Source: Diphasiastrum complanatum
Lineage: Eukaryota; Streptophyta; Lycopodiopsida; Lycopodiales; Lycopodiaceae
Assembly (NCBI GenBank): GCA_029204225.1
Contig: CM055093.1
Location: forward strand, 17,447,041 to 17,511,040
Length of the DNA stretch: 64,000 nt
Direction of reading: 5' to 3'
The position numbers and the translations under genes were made by a program. Under the pieces are notes generated by a model. The model made no database searches and was not told the DNA's origin. It saw nothing but the letters and a program-made list of their open reading frames with translations. This document shows, piece by piece, positions 13,178-22,933 of this stretch. Numbering within the stretch: position 1 is the first letter of the stretch; each line of letters begins with the position of its first letter.

Positions 13178-13947
13178 AAATTGAGCTTTGCATGCTAACA
13201 TCTTTGATTGTACAAGAATTTGAGAGCTAAATCAAGCAAAAAAACAGTTTTGCATTTTTTCTCACCTTTCTTTGAAGTGTGTTTGGATCAAATCGGATTG
13301 GAACTGAATTTTTAGGTCTGAAAAGTGGTAGTACGGAATTCTGGAACTCTGCACATGTGAAAATCAAAGATTTTCAGTCCCTTCTATCTCCTTGCTTGTA
13401 GATCCAAAGATAGTGGTCTTATAGCTTGATGGAAGGCTTATGATGTGTACTTTTCATAGAAATTGAAACCAAATCAATCTGATGTGTCTATCAAGACTTA
13501 TAAGCTCTTAAAGAGGGTAGGGAGAGGTCCAAAATCCGAGTGACCACATTTTGATTTGATTCAACCTTGCTTTGTTCTGAGTCCATTGTTTTGGGCATCC
13601 TACACAAGAAACTGAAGATCAAGACTAATTTTGAAGTAATTGAACACCCTTTGAGCCTTCTGTGTATCAATAGTGTTTTCTTTTGAAGCATTTCACACGT
13701 GCCAAAAGTAGGATTCAAACTTGCCAAAGTGTCTCAATCTACTTTGTGTGTCTGATCTAGATAATCTTGTTTTATGGAATATTTGAGATCCATCTCAAAT
13801 ATAGTTGCAAATTTTTCATATAAGAAGGTAATACATCCTTGAAAATACCTATAGTGAAATAGAGTAGCAACATTAAGTCTGATTGGAACAAGCTCAAACA
13901 TATTGCAATCCAATAACTAAGAGACTATTTTGATACTCCAGGATGTT

Positions 13948-15078
13948 ATGGACATTGTGCTTGGTGTTGAGGAGGAGCCTCAAGCACAGGCTGAAATTCC
14001 TAAGCATAGGAAGAGAGCTAGAATGGCTCTACATTTCATTAAGATGAATGTATCTAATAAAATTTTGAGAGAGATAGGATCTTGCACCACAGCTAAAGAT
14101 GCTTGGGATGCACTTAAGTCCATCTATGAAGCAAAAAATACTTCTAGAATACTCACACTTAGGAATCAATTTTTTCAAAATTTCCAAAGAAGTGAGGAGA
14201 GTGCATCAAACTATGTTCTGAGAGTTAAAGATTTACATAGAGAGCTTTCTTGTGTTGGTGTGACTATTAATCAAGATGAGCTAGTACAAGTCATTCTAAA
14301 TAGCTTGAAAGATGACTATGATAATCTTGTTCAGTCTTTTGCCATTAAGGAGGAGTTGCCTAATCTAGAAACTCTCCAAGATATTCTTATTTCTGAAGAA
14401 GCTAGGCAAAGCTATAAACTTTCTAGGATGAACAAACTCGAGCATGGTGAAAGTGACAAAGCCCTCTTTGTCAAGGACAAACATAAAGGAAGGAGTAAGA
14501 ACCAGTTCTCTCAAGCATCTAACAAAGACAAAGCCAAGGATCGAGGCAAAGATGGTGAAGAGGATGATTTATCTCATCCTTCTACTTCAAAGACCAAAAA
14601 GAAAAAAATAAAGTGTTTCTTTTGTGGCAAGAAGGGGCACTATGTCTCAAATTGCTTTAAGAAAAAAAACCAATTGATATCTTGGCTTTCAAAAAAGCAA
14701 GATACTGTATCACTCTCATCTTGTGAAGTTGAGTATAAGGCACTCACTACAACAACAAAGGAAGTGCTTTGGACCAAGAGGATGCTAGTGGAGCTAAAGA
14801 TAATCATGGAAGATGATCTTCCTATGATCATGTGTGACAACATTTCAGCCCAAGCCCTTGCCAACAACCCAATATTCCATGCAACAAGGAACAAACATAT
14901 TGAAGTTGCACATCACTTCGTGAGAGAGAAGCTCATTGGAGGGGAAATCTACTTGGAGCACATTGACACATCATTTTGTATTGCTGATATGCTCACCAAA
15001 CCTTTGAGCAAAAGTTCCTTCATCAAGCATAGAGCCAATCTTGAAGTAATACCAAGATCCATGTTCAAGTCAATATAG
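13948..15078 (+). CDS. Copia Gag-RNase H fusion protein
   Basis: An uninterrupted frame of 376 codons from the first ATG (the frame is open from 13921). The N-terminal 220 residues are the copia Gag (UBN2/Retrotran_gag_2 type), with the motif TAKDAWDALKSIYEAK and a long helical core. A Lys-rich linker then leads to a CCHC knuckle, CFFCGKKGHYVSNC. Seven residues later the sequence switches to copia RNase H: SWLSKKQDTVSLSSCEVEY, then MCDNISAQAL, KHIEVAHHFVREK and IADMLTKPL. Three of the four acidic RNase H residues are present; the first (in the Y-D-DW motif) lies in the deleted part. The first about 40 Gag residues appear to be lost or out of frame. Inference: the Gag part may still package RNA; RNase H activity is doubtful. 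Confidence 0.8.
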   Translation: MDIVLGVEEEPQAQAEIPKHRKRARMALHFIKMNVSNKILREIGSCTTAKDAWDALKSIYEAKNTSRILTLRNQFFQNFQRSEESASNYVLRVKDLHRELSCVGVTINQDELVQVILNSLKDDYDNLVQSFAIKEELPNLETLQDILISEEARQSYKLSRMNKLEHGESDKALFVKDKHKGRSKNQFSQASNKDKAKDRGKDGEEDDLSHPSTSKTKKKKIKCFFCGKKGHYVSNCFKKKNQLISWLSKKQDTVSLSSCEVEYKALTTTTKEVLWTKRMLVELKIIMEDDLPMIMCDNISAQALANNPIFHATRNKHIEVAHHFVREKLIGGEIYLEHIDTSFCIADMLTKPLSKSSFIKHRANLEVIPRSMFKSI

Positions 15079-15095
15079 ATTGTTTTTAGGAAGAG

Positions 15096-15882
15096 TGTTG
15101 AAATGAAAAAATAATTCATCTTGACTTTAGGCTTGCTACAAACATTGTACCATGCAAGTATGTTGTTCCATAAATGCAAATGCCAAGTTTGGCCTAGATA
15201 GAACTCGAGCTATATGAATTTGACATATCTAGGTTGATGATTACAACTTGCATATAGATTGCAGACTTAGAATTAGCACAATTATGCTTGTAGAAACTCG
15301 TGGCATTTCACATGCATTAACTGTAAGTGATCCATAGTGACATGCAAGGCATGCACAAAGTGTAATGGACACATGCATGATGATTTGTACATTTCTAGTT
15401 AGAACTAGGACACTTGGTAAAAGTAGGTAGAGATACATGCATGAGATGTGACAAATGTCACATAGACTCTAGTTTTCACTTTAGATGTCATCAAAAGGTG
15501 GATGGATGTGGTTCTACCTTGAGCTATCTCAAACTCCATAAATATGTGTAGCTCTCTTCATATTTTTTGATGACGAACCAAAGCTTTGTAGCTATCTCAT
15601 ACCATTTTGGATCCACACAATTTTTGCTTGATATCTCTCTATCTTTCTCTCTCTAACTCGTGTTGAGGCTAATGCTAATACACTAATTTCTTGTACTTTT
15701 TCTCATTTATGATTCATTGCTATCATTCTCTGATGCTTAGCATGCTAGATTGTGGTCATAACTTCTGTACTAGATCTTGCTAATCAATCTAGAATCAGGT
15801 TATTGTGCTAATCATAAAGCTTAATTAGATCTATCATACATGTGGATCATCCCCACACGTGTGAATTATGAAAATTTTGTCA
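15096..15882 (+). repeat. Element F 3' LTR
   Basis: 787 bp, TGTTGAAATG to TTTTGTCA, preceded by a short purine tract (AGGAAGAG). It is close to the 5' LTR and lacks the solo LTR insertion, which gives the uninterrupted form of the LTR. Confidence 0.9.
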
Positions 15883-15887
15883 ATCGA

Positions 15888-17735
15888 AAGTGCCAAGAGC
15901 ATGATGGCCCATGCCTCTCTTCCAAAGAAGTTCTGGGCATAAGCTGTCACTATAGCCGCCTATTTGCATAATCGATCCATCACCAAACCCCTGAATGGCA
16001 AGACACCTTATGAGATATGGACAAGATCAAAACCATCACTCAAACATATTCGAGTGTTTGGATACATCGTTTTTGCTAAGATCCCTGAGGATCTAAGAAA
16101 AAACTAGATGACAAGAGCACAAAAACGATTTTCATTGGCTATTCCCAAAATCACAAGGCATACAAGCTCTACAATTTGGATACCGAGAAGGCATTCACAA
16201 GTAGAGATGTCATTTTTGTGGAAGACCAGTTTCTCGACCACAAAGAGAAAGCTGCTAGTAATTCCAAATCACAATCGAACAACCAGTCAATCCCAATCTA
16301 GAGATTCAACTGCAAAATCTCGACGATAACTCAAAAGATGAGTCAGAATCTCAACAAGTCAGCTCACATTAGAGGACCGAAGTTCAACCCAGAAGGTCAA
16401 ACAGGTCCAGATAGCCTCCATCCAGATTTATAAATGATCCGGCCTGCTACTTCGTATAGGAATCAAACAAAGTTGCTGAGGCGATGTCTACTCCTGATGC
16501 TGACCAGTGGAAAGCAGCAATGGACACCAAATTCGATTCTTTGTTGGAGAATCAAACATGGACACTCACTGAGCTGCCAAAGGACTAAAATCCAAATCCA
16601 TGCAAATGGATATTCATGGCAAAGTACGACGCTGAAGGAAGGCTGAATCGTTACAAGGCCAGGCTTTTCCCAAATTCTGGATTATTTAGAAACCTTTAGC
16701 CCATTTGTCCAACATGCTTCGATCCGCCTACTCCTCTCCTTTCAGCAGATTTCGAAGTTCATCAAATAGATGTCTAGACCGCTTTCCTCAATGGAATCAT
16801 CGAAGAGAAAATCTACATGATGCAGCCAGAGGGATACAAACTCAATGGCAAGCAACAACACCTTGTATGTAGAATTTACAAGGCGCTCTACGGGCTGAAA
16901 CAGTCACCCAGAGCCTAGTTTCAGAAGATCAACACATTTCTGATAAAGAATGGTTTCATTCCAAACTCAACACACAAGTCTATAGATTACTTCATCATCA
17001 TCACTCTCTACGTAGATGATACACTCTTATTCAATAATAATCTAAATCTGATGAAGGATACAAAATGCATGCTAGCCCAGGAATACAAGATGACTGCGCC
17101 CACTATTGTCTCGGAATCCAAATTCAACGAGATCGACCCAGTAAATTGATCTTCATTAGTCAACAACGATATCACAACAACGTGCTGGAAAAGTATGGAA
17201 TGGCTAACTACAAACCCAATCTCTTTTCACTCGACCCTGGACTAAAACTATCAAAGGAACAGTCTCCTCAAACTGAGGTAGAAAAGGAGGAGATGAAGCG
17301 ATACCCGTTTCAATCCATCATCAGCTCACGGATGTACGCAATGATCTGCATGCGACCAGACCTTGCATATTCGATCAGTACACTCAGTCAGTTCCTGTCA
17401 AATCCAGACATAGCTCATTGGAAAGCGCTAACAAAGGTCATGAAGTACATTCAAGCAACGACAACTCTCAGCATCTGCTATGGAAACAACCAAACTGCCA
17501 ATATCCTTGAAGCCTACACAGATGCGGATTGGGCAAGAGATGTCGACACCAGAAAATCAACTTCTGGATTTGTATTTGTATACAACCAAGGCCCAATTTC
17601 ATGGAATAGCCGAAAGCAAACCTCACTTGCATTATCATCAACAAAATCCGAATACACAGCTGTCACAAATGCAACCAAAGAGACGATCTGGCTTAGGCAA
17701 CTGCTCGCAGACCTCAATCTTGCACAATCCTAATT
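15888..17735 (+). pseudogene. Copia integrase end, reverse transcriptase and RNase H (element G)
   Basis: After F the frame resumes with SMMAHASLPKKFWA, then ITKPLNGKTPYEIW, the integrase tail, and the RT domain: AAMDTKFDSLLENQTWTL, FEVHQIDV-TAFLNG, YKALYGLKQSPRA, then the catalytic LYVDDTLLF. The open stretch 17065-17733 holds the RT thumb and RNase H (YTDADWARD, SWNSRKQTSLALSSTKSEY). Many stops and frameshifts separate these parts. The end of RNase H is missing after LLADLNLAQS, where duplicated non-coding DNA begins. The copy is dead, but the open 222-codon RT-RNase H stretch is well preserved. Confidence 0.85.
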
Positions 17736-17876
17736 CAAACGGACCTATTCTCGGCCAACCGGGAATTGAAAGAATGCCGCACTTTATTTTGTCGGATTCA
17801 GTCAACTTCCCTCCATCGCTCCCCCTGCCCTCCATTGTGAGAATGATGGTGTACTGGCTGCATGAAGATGAATAGA

Positions 17877-18350
17877 ACCAACTCCAGCCTTTAAAAAAAC
17901 AGTCAATGCATTGATGACAGATTCAAAGAAGGTCTTCGTTACAAACATTCTACTCTTTGTTTGATGTTTTGATATATCTACAATAGAAGTTTCCTGTATA
18001 CGACTAGTGCAAATGAAGATTTTAGATGGAATGCCCACTGTCAAACTTACTTTTTGGTGTTCTGTGTGCAGGCTTTTTCATTGCAACTACTGGCAAAAAT
18101 CATCAGTCGAGAAGTGTTATAGCGAGATTGATAGTAGCAGTAATTCTCTTAGCAATTTTGGGAAGTACATATCTTTTATATAAAAGAAGAGATGGAGTTC
18201 TGCTCTCCTCCGCTGTGTATTATCAACGATTTCTATGTTTTATGGTCTCAAGATACAGATAACAACTTTAAAGTTCCACTATATGTATTCTATCCTTCGA
18301 CATCTTTATGTCTTGCTCTTACGTTGTATCTACCTTGCCTCATTGAAAAA
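17877..18350 (+). repeat. Second copy of the host-gene fragment
   Basis: Matches 8690-9250 in reverse orientation, including the exon beginning TPAFKKTVNALM, the TGTGCAG acceptor and the membrane segment VIARLIVAVILLAILGSTYL. The upstream exon is absent. Extra bases near 17925 shift the frame. Confidence 0.6.
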
Positions 18351-18574
18351 GGCGTAGTCCCCGTGGCTCCCAATACTAAAGATATTGTGATTCTGGAGCT
18401 ACCGCTTATCAACTGTAGGATCAGCTTGCTCAAAATCTATCCACTATTACAATGTTCACCTAATTTTCATCCATCAAATTGTGAATTCTATCTGAAATCC
18501 AGTTTCCACTATCTTTATGCTTAAGGAATAGAGAGCTGTTATAGAAATTTTTCCGTAATTCATAAACATATTTT

Positions 18575-18915
18575 GGATGAGAGGACATTGATTTTTGTCT
18601 TCAAATAAAAAAGCGAAGTTGATCACAAACGCGTTGTGTATGATAGCTGAAGTTGAATTTTGTTTATGGTAATGTTTTCGTCTCTTTATTGCAAATGGAC
18701 CAAATTGTAGCTAATTTTTGTTCACAAAGCTCAAACAAAATCATGTGATCGCTTTTACATCTATTGGCGCTTTTTGATAAGCCTTCACGACAATCAAATT
18801 AGGGCAAATATACATTCCTGTTAGTCGTTGATAGTATCTCTATATTGTCCCAAAATGGACTTGAAAATCACTTCAGAACTCTAACTTATCTGGTAGGATG
18901 ATTTTGTATTCCGAC
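18575..18915 (+). repeat. Dispersed segment X, copy 2
   Basis: Non-coding DNA matching 9990-10345 in reverse. Here it lies downstream of the gene fragment; at 10 kb it lies upstream. The match ends at GGATGATTTTGT, where the GGGTCG tandem repeat begins. Confidence 0.65.
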
Positions 18916-19410
18916 CCGACCTGACCAAGGGTCGGAAAATTTCAACCCGACTTGACCCGACCCAACCAAAGGTCAGAAAATTTCGACCCGACCCGATCCG
19001 ACCAAGGGTCGGAAAATTTCAACCAGACCTAAACCGACCAGGGGGTCGAAAAATTTCGACCCGAGCAAGGGTCGAATTTTTTACCATTGGGTCGAAAATT
19101 TTTGACCTGAACCGATTCGGCCAAGGGTCGAAAAATTTCGACCCGAAACGACCAAGAGTCGTAAAATCTGTTTTTGACAAGGATGCCATTGGGTCGGAAA
19201 ATATTTTGGGTCGGATTTTTTCCACTGGGTTAAAGTTTTGCTATTAGGTCGGATTTTTTTGACATGGATGACCAGGGTCGAAAAAGTCAGATCCGATTTG
19301 ACCCGGCCAAGGGTCGGATTTTTGACAAGGATGATCAGGATCGAAAAAGTCAGACCCGACCCAGGGTCGAAATTTTTCCTCTTTTATAAGAGTTACAATG
19401 GGTCGATAAT
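18915..19410. repeat. Degenerate tandem repeat, GGGTCGGAAAATTTCGACCC type
   Basis: About fifteen diverged copies of a unit around 28-40 bp containing GGGTCG-AAAATTT-CGACCC, which is itself an inverted repeat. The short open frames across it are repeat artefacts. Confidence 0.8.
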
Positions 19411-19499
19411 ATCTGATACTAGGATACCCAAAATCAGAATTTTTCGATACGGAATCGACTTAAAAAATTTGTAAATTTTCGATACCCAAGATTAGATTT

Positions 19500-20340
19500 C
19501 CACTCGTGGTACTTCAGCCACGTAATTACACATACATCGTCCACTCGTCGACGACATACATCGGCCACCCATCACGTACATACACATACATCGGCCGCCG
19601 TCAAAGATCATCGGCTTTCCTCCTAAACCATCACTGCTTGCCCGTTGTCCATTTCAAGCGTTTCTTGCCCGCAGTACTATGAGCTTCGAGACAAAGCGAG
19701 AATGTCTTTTCTTTCACGAGCTCTTTCTACTGCGTCGTTCAGGCCAAGACTTGATTCTGAATGCGTTGTTCAAGCCAAGACTTGATTCTAAAGGAGCTCC
19801 TATCCCCACTTCGATCACATGAGGTAGCATTTAGATTCCAAGAGGTTGGATATTTCCGAGAATCTAGAGACTTCTGGAGGTTGAAAAAGTCAAGCTTTGG
19901 AGATAGGATACCTCCAAAGGCTATCGTTGCCCGTTCCCCACATGATCCCAGTTCCCTACCTGAGCCCAGCTCAAAGGTAACCTGTAGGAAGATGTCACAT
20001 ATGTCAGAAAGAGGTGCCACTTCCAACATGTGGTTAATCCCCACATTAGGTTGCGTCTGGAGGCAGCCTCTTGCATGTGGCCTTAGCTAAGAGAGGGCCA
20101 CATGATGGAGGTAGGAAGGGTTCCCTCCTGCCTCTGGAGGCAGTTCATAAGTTTTTAAGGTCAGAAGAGGTTGAAAAAGTCGAGTTCCAAAGGCTTCTTC
20201 CTACCTCCTCGGATTCTTGGTCCTCGACCCCTCCAATTCGGTCCCTTCCCAATTTGTCGGAGTTGCACCTACCTCCAACATGTGGCTGACCCCTTCATTT
20301 AAGGAGGCTGTCACCGAAGGCAGCCTCCAACATCCCACCA
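19500..20340. repeat. Diverged direct duplication, no gene
   Basis: GCCAAGACTTGATTCT occurs twice about 29 bp apart near 19745. Larger blocks around GAGGTTGAAAAAGTC and CCAACATGTGG occur once in 19870-20040 and again in 20160-20330, so this looks like an old duplication of about 300 bp. The open frames of about 70-110 codons on both strands resemble nothing known. Confidence 0.45.
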
Positions 20341-20754
20341 CCAAAGCCATAATTCATGGGATAACTCTTTCATTTTAAATATTACTTTTCATAAGGTTTT
20401 ATTTTCATTGAATTTTAGAGGACTTCCCAACCTTTTTTCCATCTTGTAGTCAAATCTAATTGATATTTGCTCAAGTTTTATAATGTAGTACAAGAAAAGG
20501 AAAATCTCATGATTGAGCACAATGTGACCAAGTAACAATGAAAGGAACTAGCATGGGTTGAGATGAAGTGAGCAGTGCACAAATAGCAAGCCAAAGGAAA
20601 CAGGTCTAGGAAGATACACTACTAGGTATCTTTAGTAATGTCACATCAACAATGAGCATTACCACCTGTGATTTCAAAAAGCTAAAAAACTCCAAAACCA
20701 AAAGCCTTCTTCCTTTTCCAAGTAAGCTAGTGCAGTGGTCTTTTTCACTTACCA
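20341..20754. other. Intergenic, downstream of the PPR gene
   Basis: AT-rich sequence following the end of the PPR-DYW reading frame on the reverse strand; probably its 3' untranslated region and spacer. No other feature seen. Confidence 0.4.
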
Positions 20755-21079
20755 TCACCAGTAATTCTGACAGAAAAAGAAGCAATCTATAATAGACTCA
20801 GCCTGCATCCCTGGCGATGAACTTGCATCTGACAAGTTTTGAGATGACCTTGCTGCCATTGTGACAGTCCCCACATCAGAAGGGTTTTCTTGATGCAAAT
20901 AGGTATCTTGAGGGCCATCCTGATGAGCCCAAAAGCAGTGGCCAGCTTCTCACTATATTCCCACAAACCATGCTCCACGTCAAATCAAGCATACACCCCA
21001 CCCCATCAATCTACCCAAGTTGGCCTGAATCTTCTTGCTTTATGGATCGCCTACAAAGACATGCATCTGGTTGGCAACT
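20755..21079 (-). pseudogene. Frameshifted E+/DYW domain of the PPR gene
   Basis: Directly after the PPR frame's stop, other frames give the rest of a DYW protein in order: TEVANQMHVFVGDP (E+), WEYSEKLATAFGLI (HSE box, His replaced by Tyr), CGDCHNGSKVISK (zinc-site motif, intact) and a terminal CQNYW followed by a stop (usual DYW). At least three frame changes and two stops separate these pieces. The HxE residue needed for deamination is lost. The gene therefore once encoded a full DYW editing factor; today it can only make the PPR and partial E region unless frameshifts are sequencing errors. Confidence 0.8.
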
Positions 21080-22933
21080 TCAGTAAAGATGCACTCCAGA
21101 CATTATCTTAACACCTGCATCATTCATTTCCTTTCTTATCTTTGCTACCTCATCCCTCTGGCCTGCTGCTGCATAAATGTTTGATAGAAGTACATAAGGT
21201 GCCTCATTTTTTGGTTCAAGCCTTACAACACAGTCAAAGGCATGTCTTCCTAATTCCACATGGTCATGGTTTCTAGCGGCACTGAGCAAAGTCATCCAAA
21301 CCACAGCATTAGGCTGGATTGGCATTTTAGTAATGAAATCATGAGCGTCAGCCAAGCACCCTGCACGGCCCAGAAGATCGACCATACACGCGTAGTGATC
21401 CATAGCTGGTGTGACACCATGATCTCTACACATAGAATCAAAGAGGTGACAACCTTTATCTACTAGGCCAGAATGGCTGCATGCAGATAGAACACTAACA
21501 TATGTCACCTCATCAGGCTTTATGCCTTCCCTTTGCATTTGCTCAAAAAGTGTGACAGCATCCTTGCCAAGTCCTTGCTGTGCATATCCGGCAATTAGCG
21601 CATTCCATGACACCACATCTCTTTCATGCATGTTGTTGAACACATGACATGCATCCTCCATGCGACCACATTTTGCATACATGTCAACGAGGGTGTTTCC
21701 CACAATCACATCCAGCTCAAAACCACTTTCAATGATGTCCGAATGGAGCTGCTTTCCCTGTTCAAAGGCAGCAATGCTGGCACATGCTTTTAGGAGAGTA
21801 GTATATGTGACAATATCAGGCTGCACGCCTTCCTGCTTCATTTGCCCACACACATCAAGAGCCTCCTTGCCAAGCCCATGCTGTGCATATCCTGCAATCA
21901 TCGCATTCCATGACACCACATCTCGTTCATGCATGTTGTTGAACATCCGATGTGCATCCTCTATGGACCCACATTTTGCATACATGTCAACAAGGGCGTT
22001 CCCTACAAACACATCCGACTGAAGGCCACTTTTAATGATGTCCAAATGGAGCTGCTTGCCCTGTTCCAGGGCTGCAATGCAGGCACATGCTTTTAGGAGG
22101 ACAACATATGTGACAATGTCGGGCTGCAAACCTTCCTCCTTCATTTCTTGATACAGATCAAGAGCCTCCCTGCCAAGCTCATGCTGTGCATATCCTGCAA
22201 TCATTGCTGTCCATGACACCAGGTTCCGTTCATGCATGTTGTCGAACACCTGACGTGCATCCTCTATGCACCCACATTTTACATACATGTCAACAAGGGT
22301 GCTCCCTACAATCACATCTGACAGAAAGCCACTTTTAATGATGTCCCAATGGAGCTGCTTGCCCTTTTCTAGGGATGGGATCCTGGCGCATGCTTTTAGG
22401 ACAACCACAAACGCAACCTTGTTTGGTGGTATGCCTGTCTGTTGCATTCGCTGAAAAAGGTTTATTGCCTCCTCACCTTGTCTGAGATTAGCATATGCTG
22501 AGATGATAATTGTCCATGAAAACACATTGTGTTCAAGCATGCAATCAAATACTTGGCGTGCATCCAACAAGCTACCGCACTTGGCATACATGTTAACAAG
22601 GGTATTTCCTAGGAAAATGTTTGAATCAAGTCCCCTTTGGACTATGAGGGCATGCACTCGCTTGCCCTCTGCCAGGGCCTTCTTTCTGGTGCACTCCTTT
22701 AAAAGGCAAGCATAGGTGTTGATTGGAGTTTGAATATTTTCATGAACCATAAGCTCCAGCATATGCAGTGCCTCTTTGAATCGTCCCTCCTGACAGAGTT
22801 TGCTCACATTCCCACCATTGCCCAAGGAATCTCGCACCCTGCATCGCGATTCATATAAAGAAAACAAATAAAAACATGAAAAAAATCTTTGCACTGCAAA
22901 TTTCAAAAGACCAACAAAGAAGAGATGCTGCAC
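21080..22933 (-). CDS. PPR protein, PLS/DYW subfamily (PPR part)
   Basis: A 617-codon open frame on the reverse strand. From about residue 45 it is an unbroken PLS-type pentatricopeptide array with the repeated signatures NTLVDMYAKCG, DARQVFD, VVSWNAMIAGYAQ, GLGKEALD and MKQEGVQPDIVTY-LLKACA. It ends with the usual final L/S motifs and E-domain start (HYACMVDLLGRAG, PNAVVWMTLLSAA). PLS proteins bind organellar RNA one base per repeat; DYW members perform C-to-U editing. The frame stops at GVHLY, where the family continues GCSWIEV; the rest is in other frames downstream. The first 40 residues may be wrong: a T-rich tract ending GATGCAG just before RVRDSLGNGG looks like an intron acceptor, so the true start may lie upstream. 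Confidence 0.88.
   Translation of the reverse strand: MQHLFFVGLLKFAVQRFFSCFYLFSLYESRCRVRDSLGNGGNVSKLCQEGRFKEALHMLELMVHENIQTPINTYACLLKECTRKKALAEGKRVHALIVQRGLDSNIFLGNTLVNMYAKCGSLLDARQVFDCMLEHNVFSWTIIISAYANLRQGEEAINLFQRMQQTGIPPNKVAFVVVLKACARIPSLEKGKQLHWDIIKSGFLSDVIVGSTLVDMYVKCGCIEDARQVFDNMHERNLVSWTAMIAGYAQHELGREALDLYQEMKEEGLQPDIVTYVVLLKACACIAALEQGKQLHLDIIKSGLQSDVFVGNALVDMYAKCGSIEDAHRMFNNMHERDVVSWNAMIAGYAQHGLGKEALDVCGQMKQEGVQPDIVTYTTLLKACASIAAFEQGKQLHSDIIESGFELDVIVGNTLVDMYAKCGRMEDACHVFNNMHERDVVSWNALIAGYAQQGLGKDAVTLFEQMQREGIKPDEVTYVSVLSACSHSGLVDKGCHLFDSMCRDHGVTPAMDHYACMVDLLGRAGCLADAHDFITKMPIQPNAVVWMTLLSAARNHDHVELGRHAFDCVVRLEPKNEAPYVLLSNIYAAAGQRDEVAKIRKEMNDAGVKIMSGVHLY

Larger units (their letters stand above)
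11292..15882 (+). mobile_element. Element F: complete LTR element with a Gag-RNase H fusion
   Basis: Flanked by a 5-bp duplication ATCGA (11287-11291 and 15883-15887). The LTRs start TGTTGAAATG and end TTTTGTCA. The 3' LTR is 787 bp; the 5' LTR is 790 bp once a 1078-bp solo LTR and its duplication are removed. A tRNA-iMet-like primer site follows the 5' LTR. The only coding region joins copia Gag to the end of copia RNase H; protease, integrase and reverse transcriptase are gone. It must have been mobilised by enzymes from another copia element. Confidence 0.9.
10957..17735 (+). mobile_element. Element G: Ty1/copia, split by element F
   Basis: Copia coding sequence runs 10957-11291, is interrupted by element F, and resumes at 15883 after an exact ATCGA duplication. 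The two halves join within the integrase at the RTLIESAK position, so this was one element. It is truncated on the left inside integrase and on the right inside RNase H (17735); no LTRs remain. Confidence 0.85.

Noticed and set aside
21260-22715. Several forward frames of 60-120 codons
   Set aside because: They are antisense shadows of the PPR gene's repeats.
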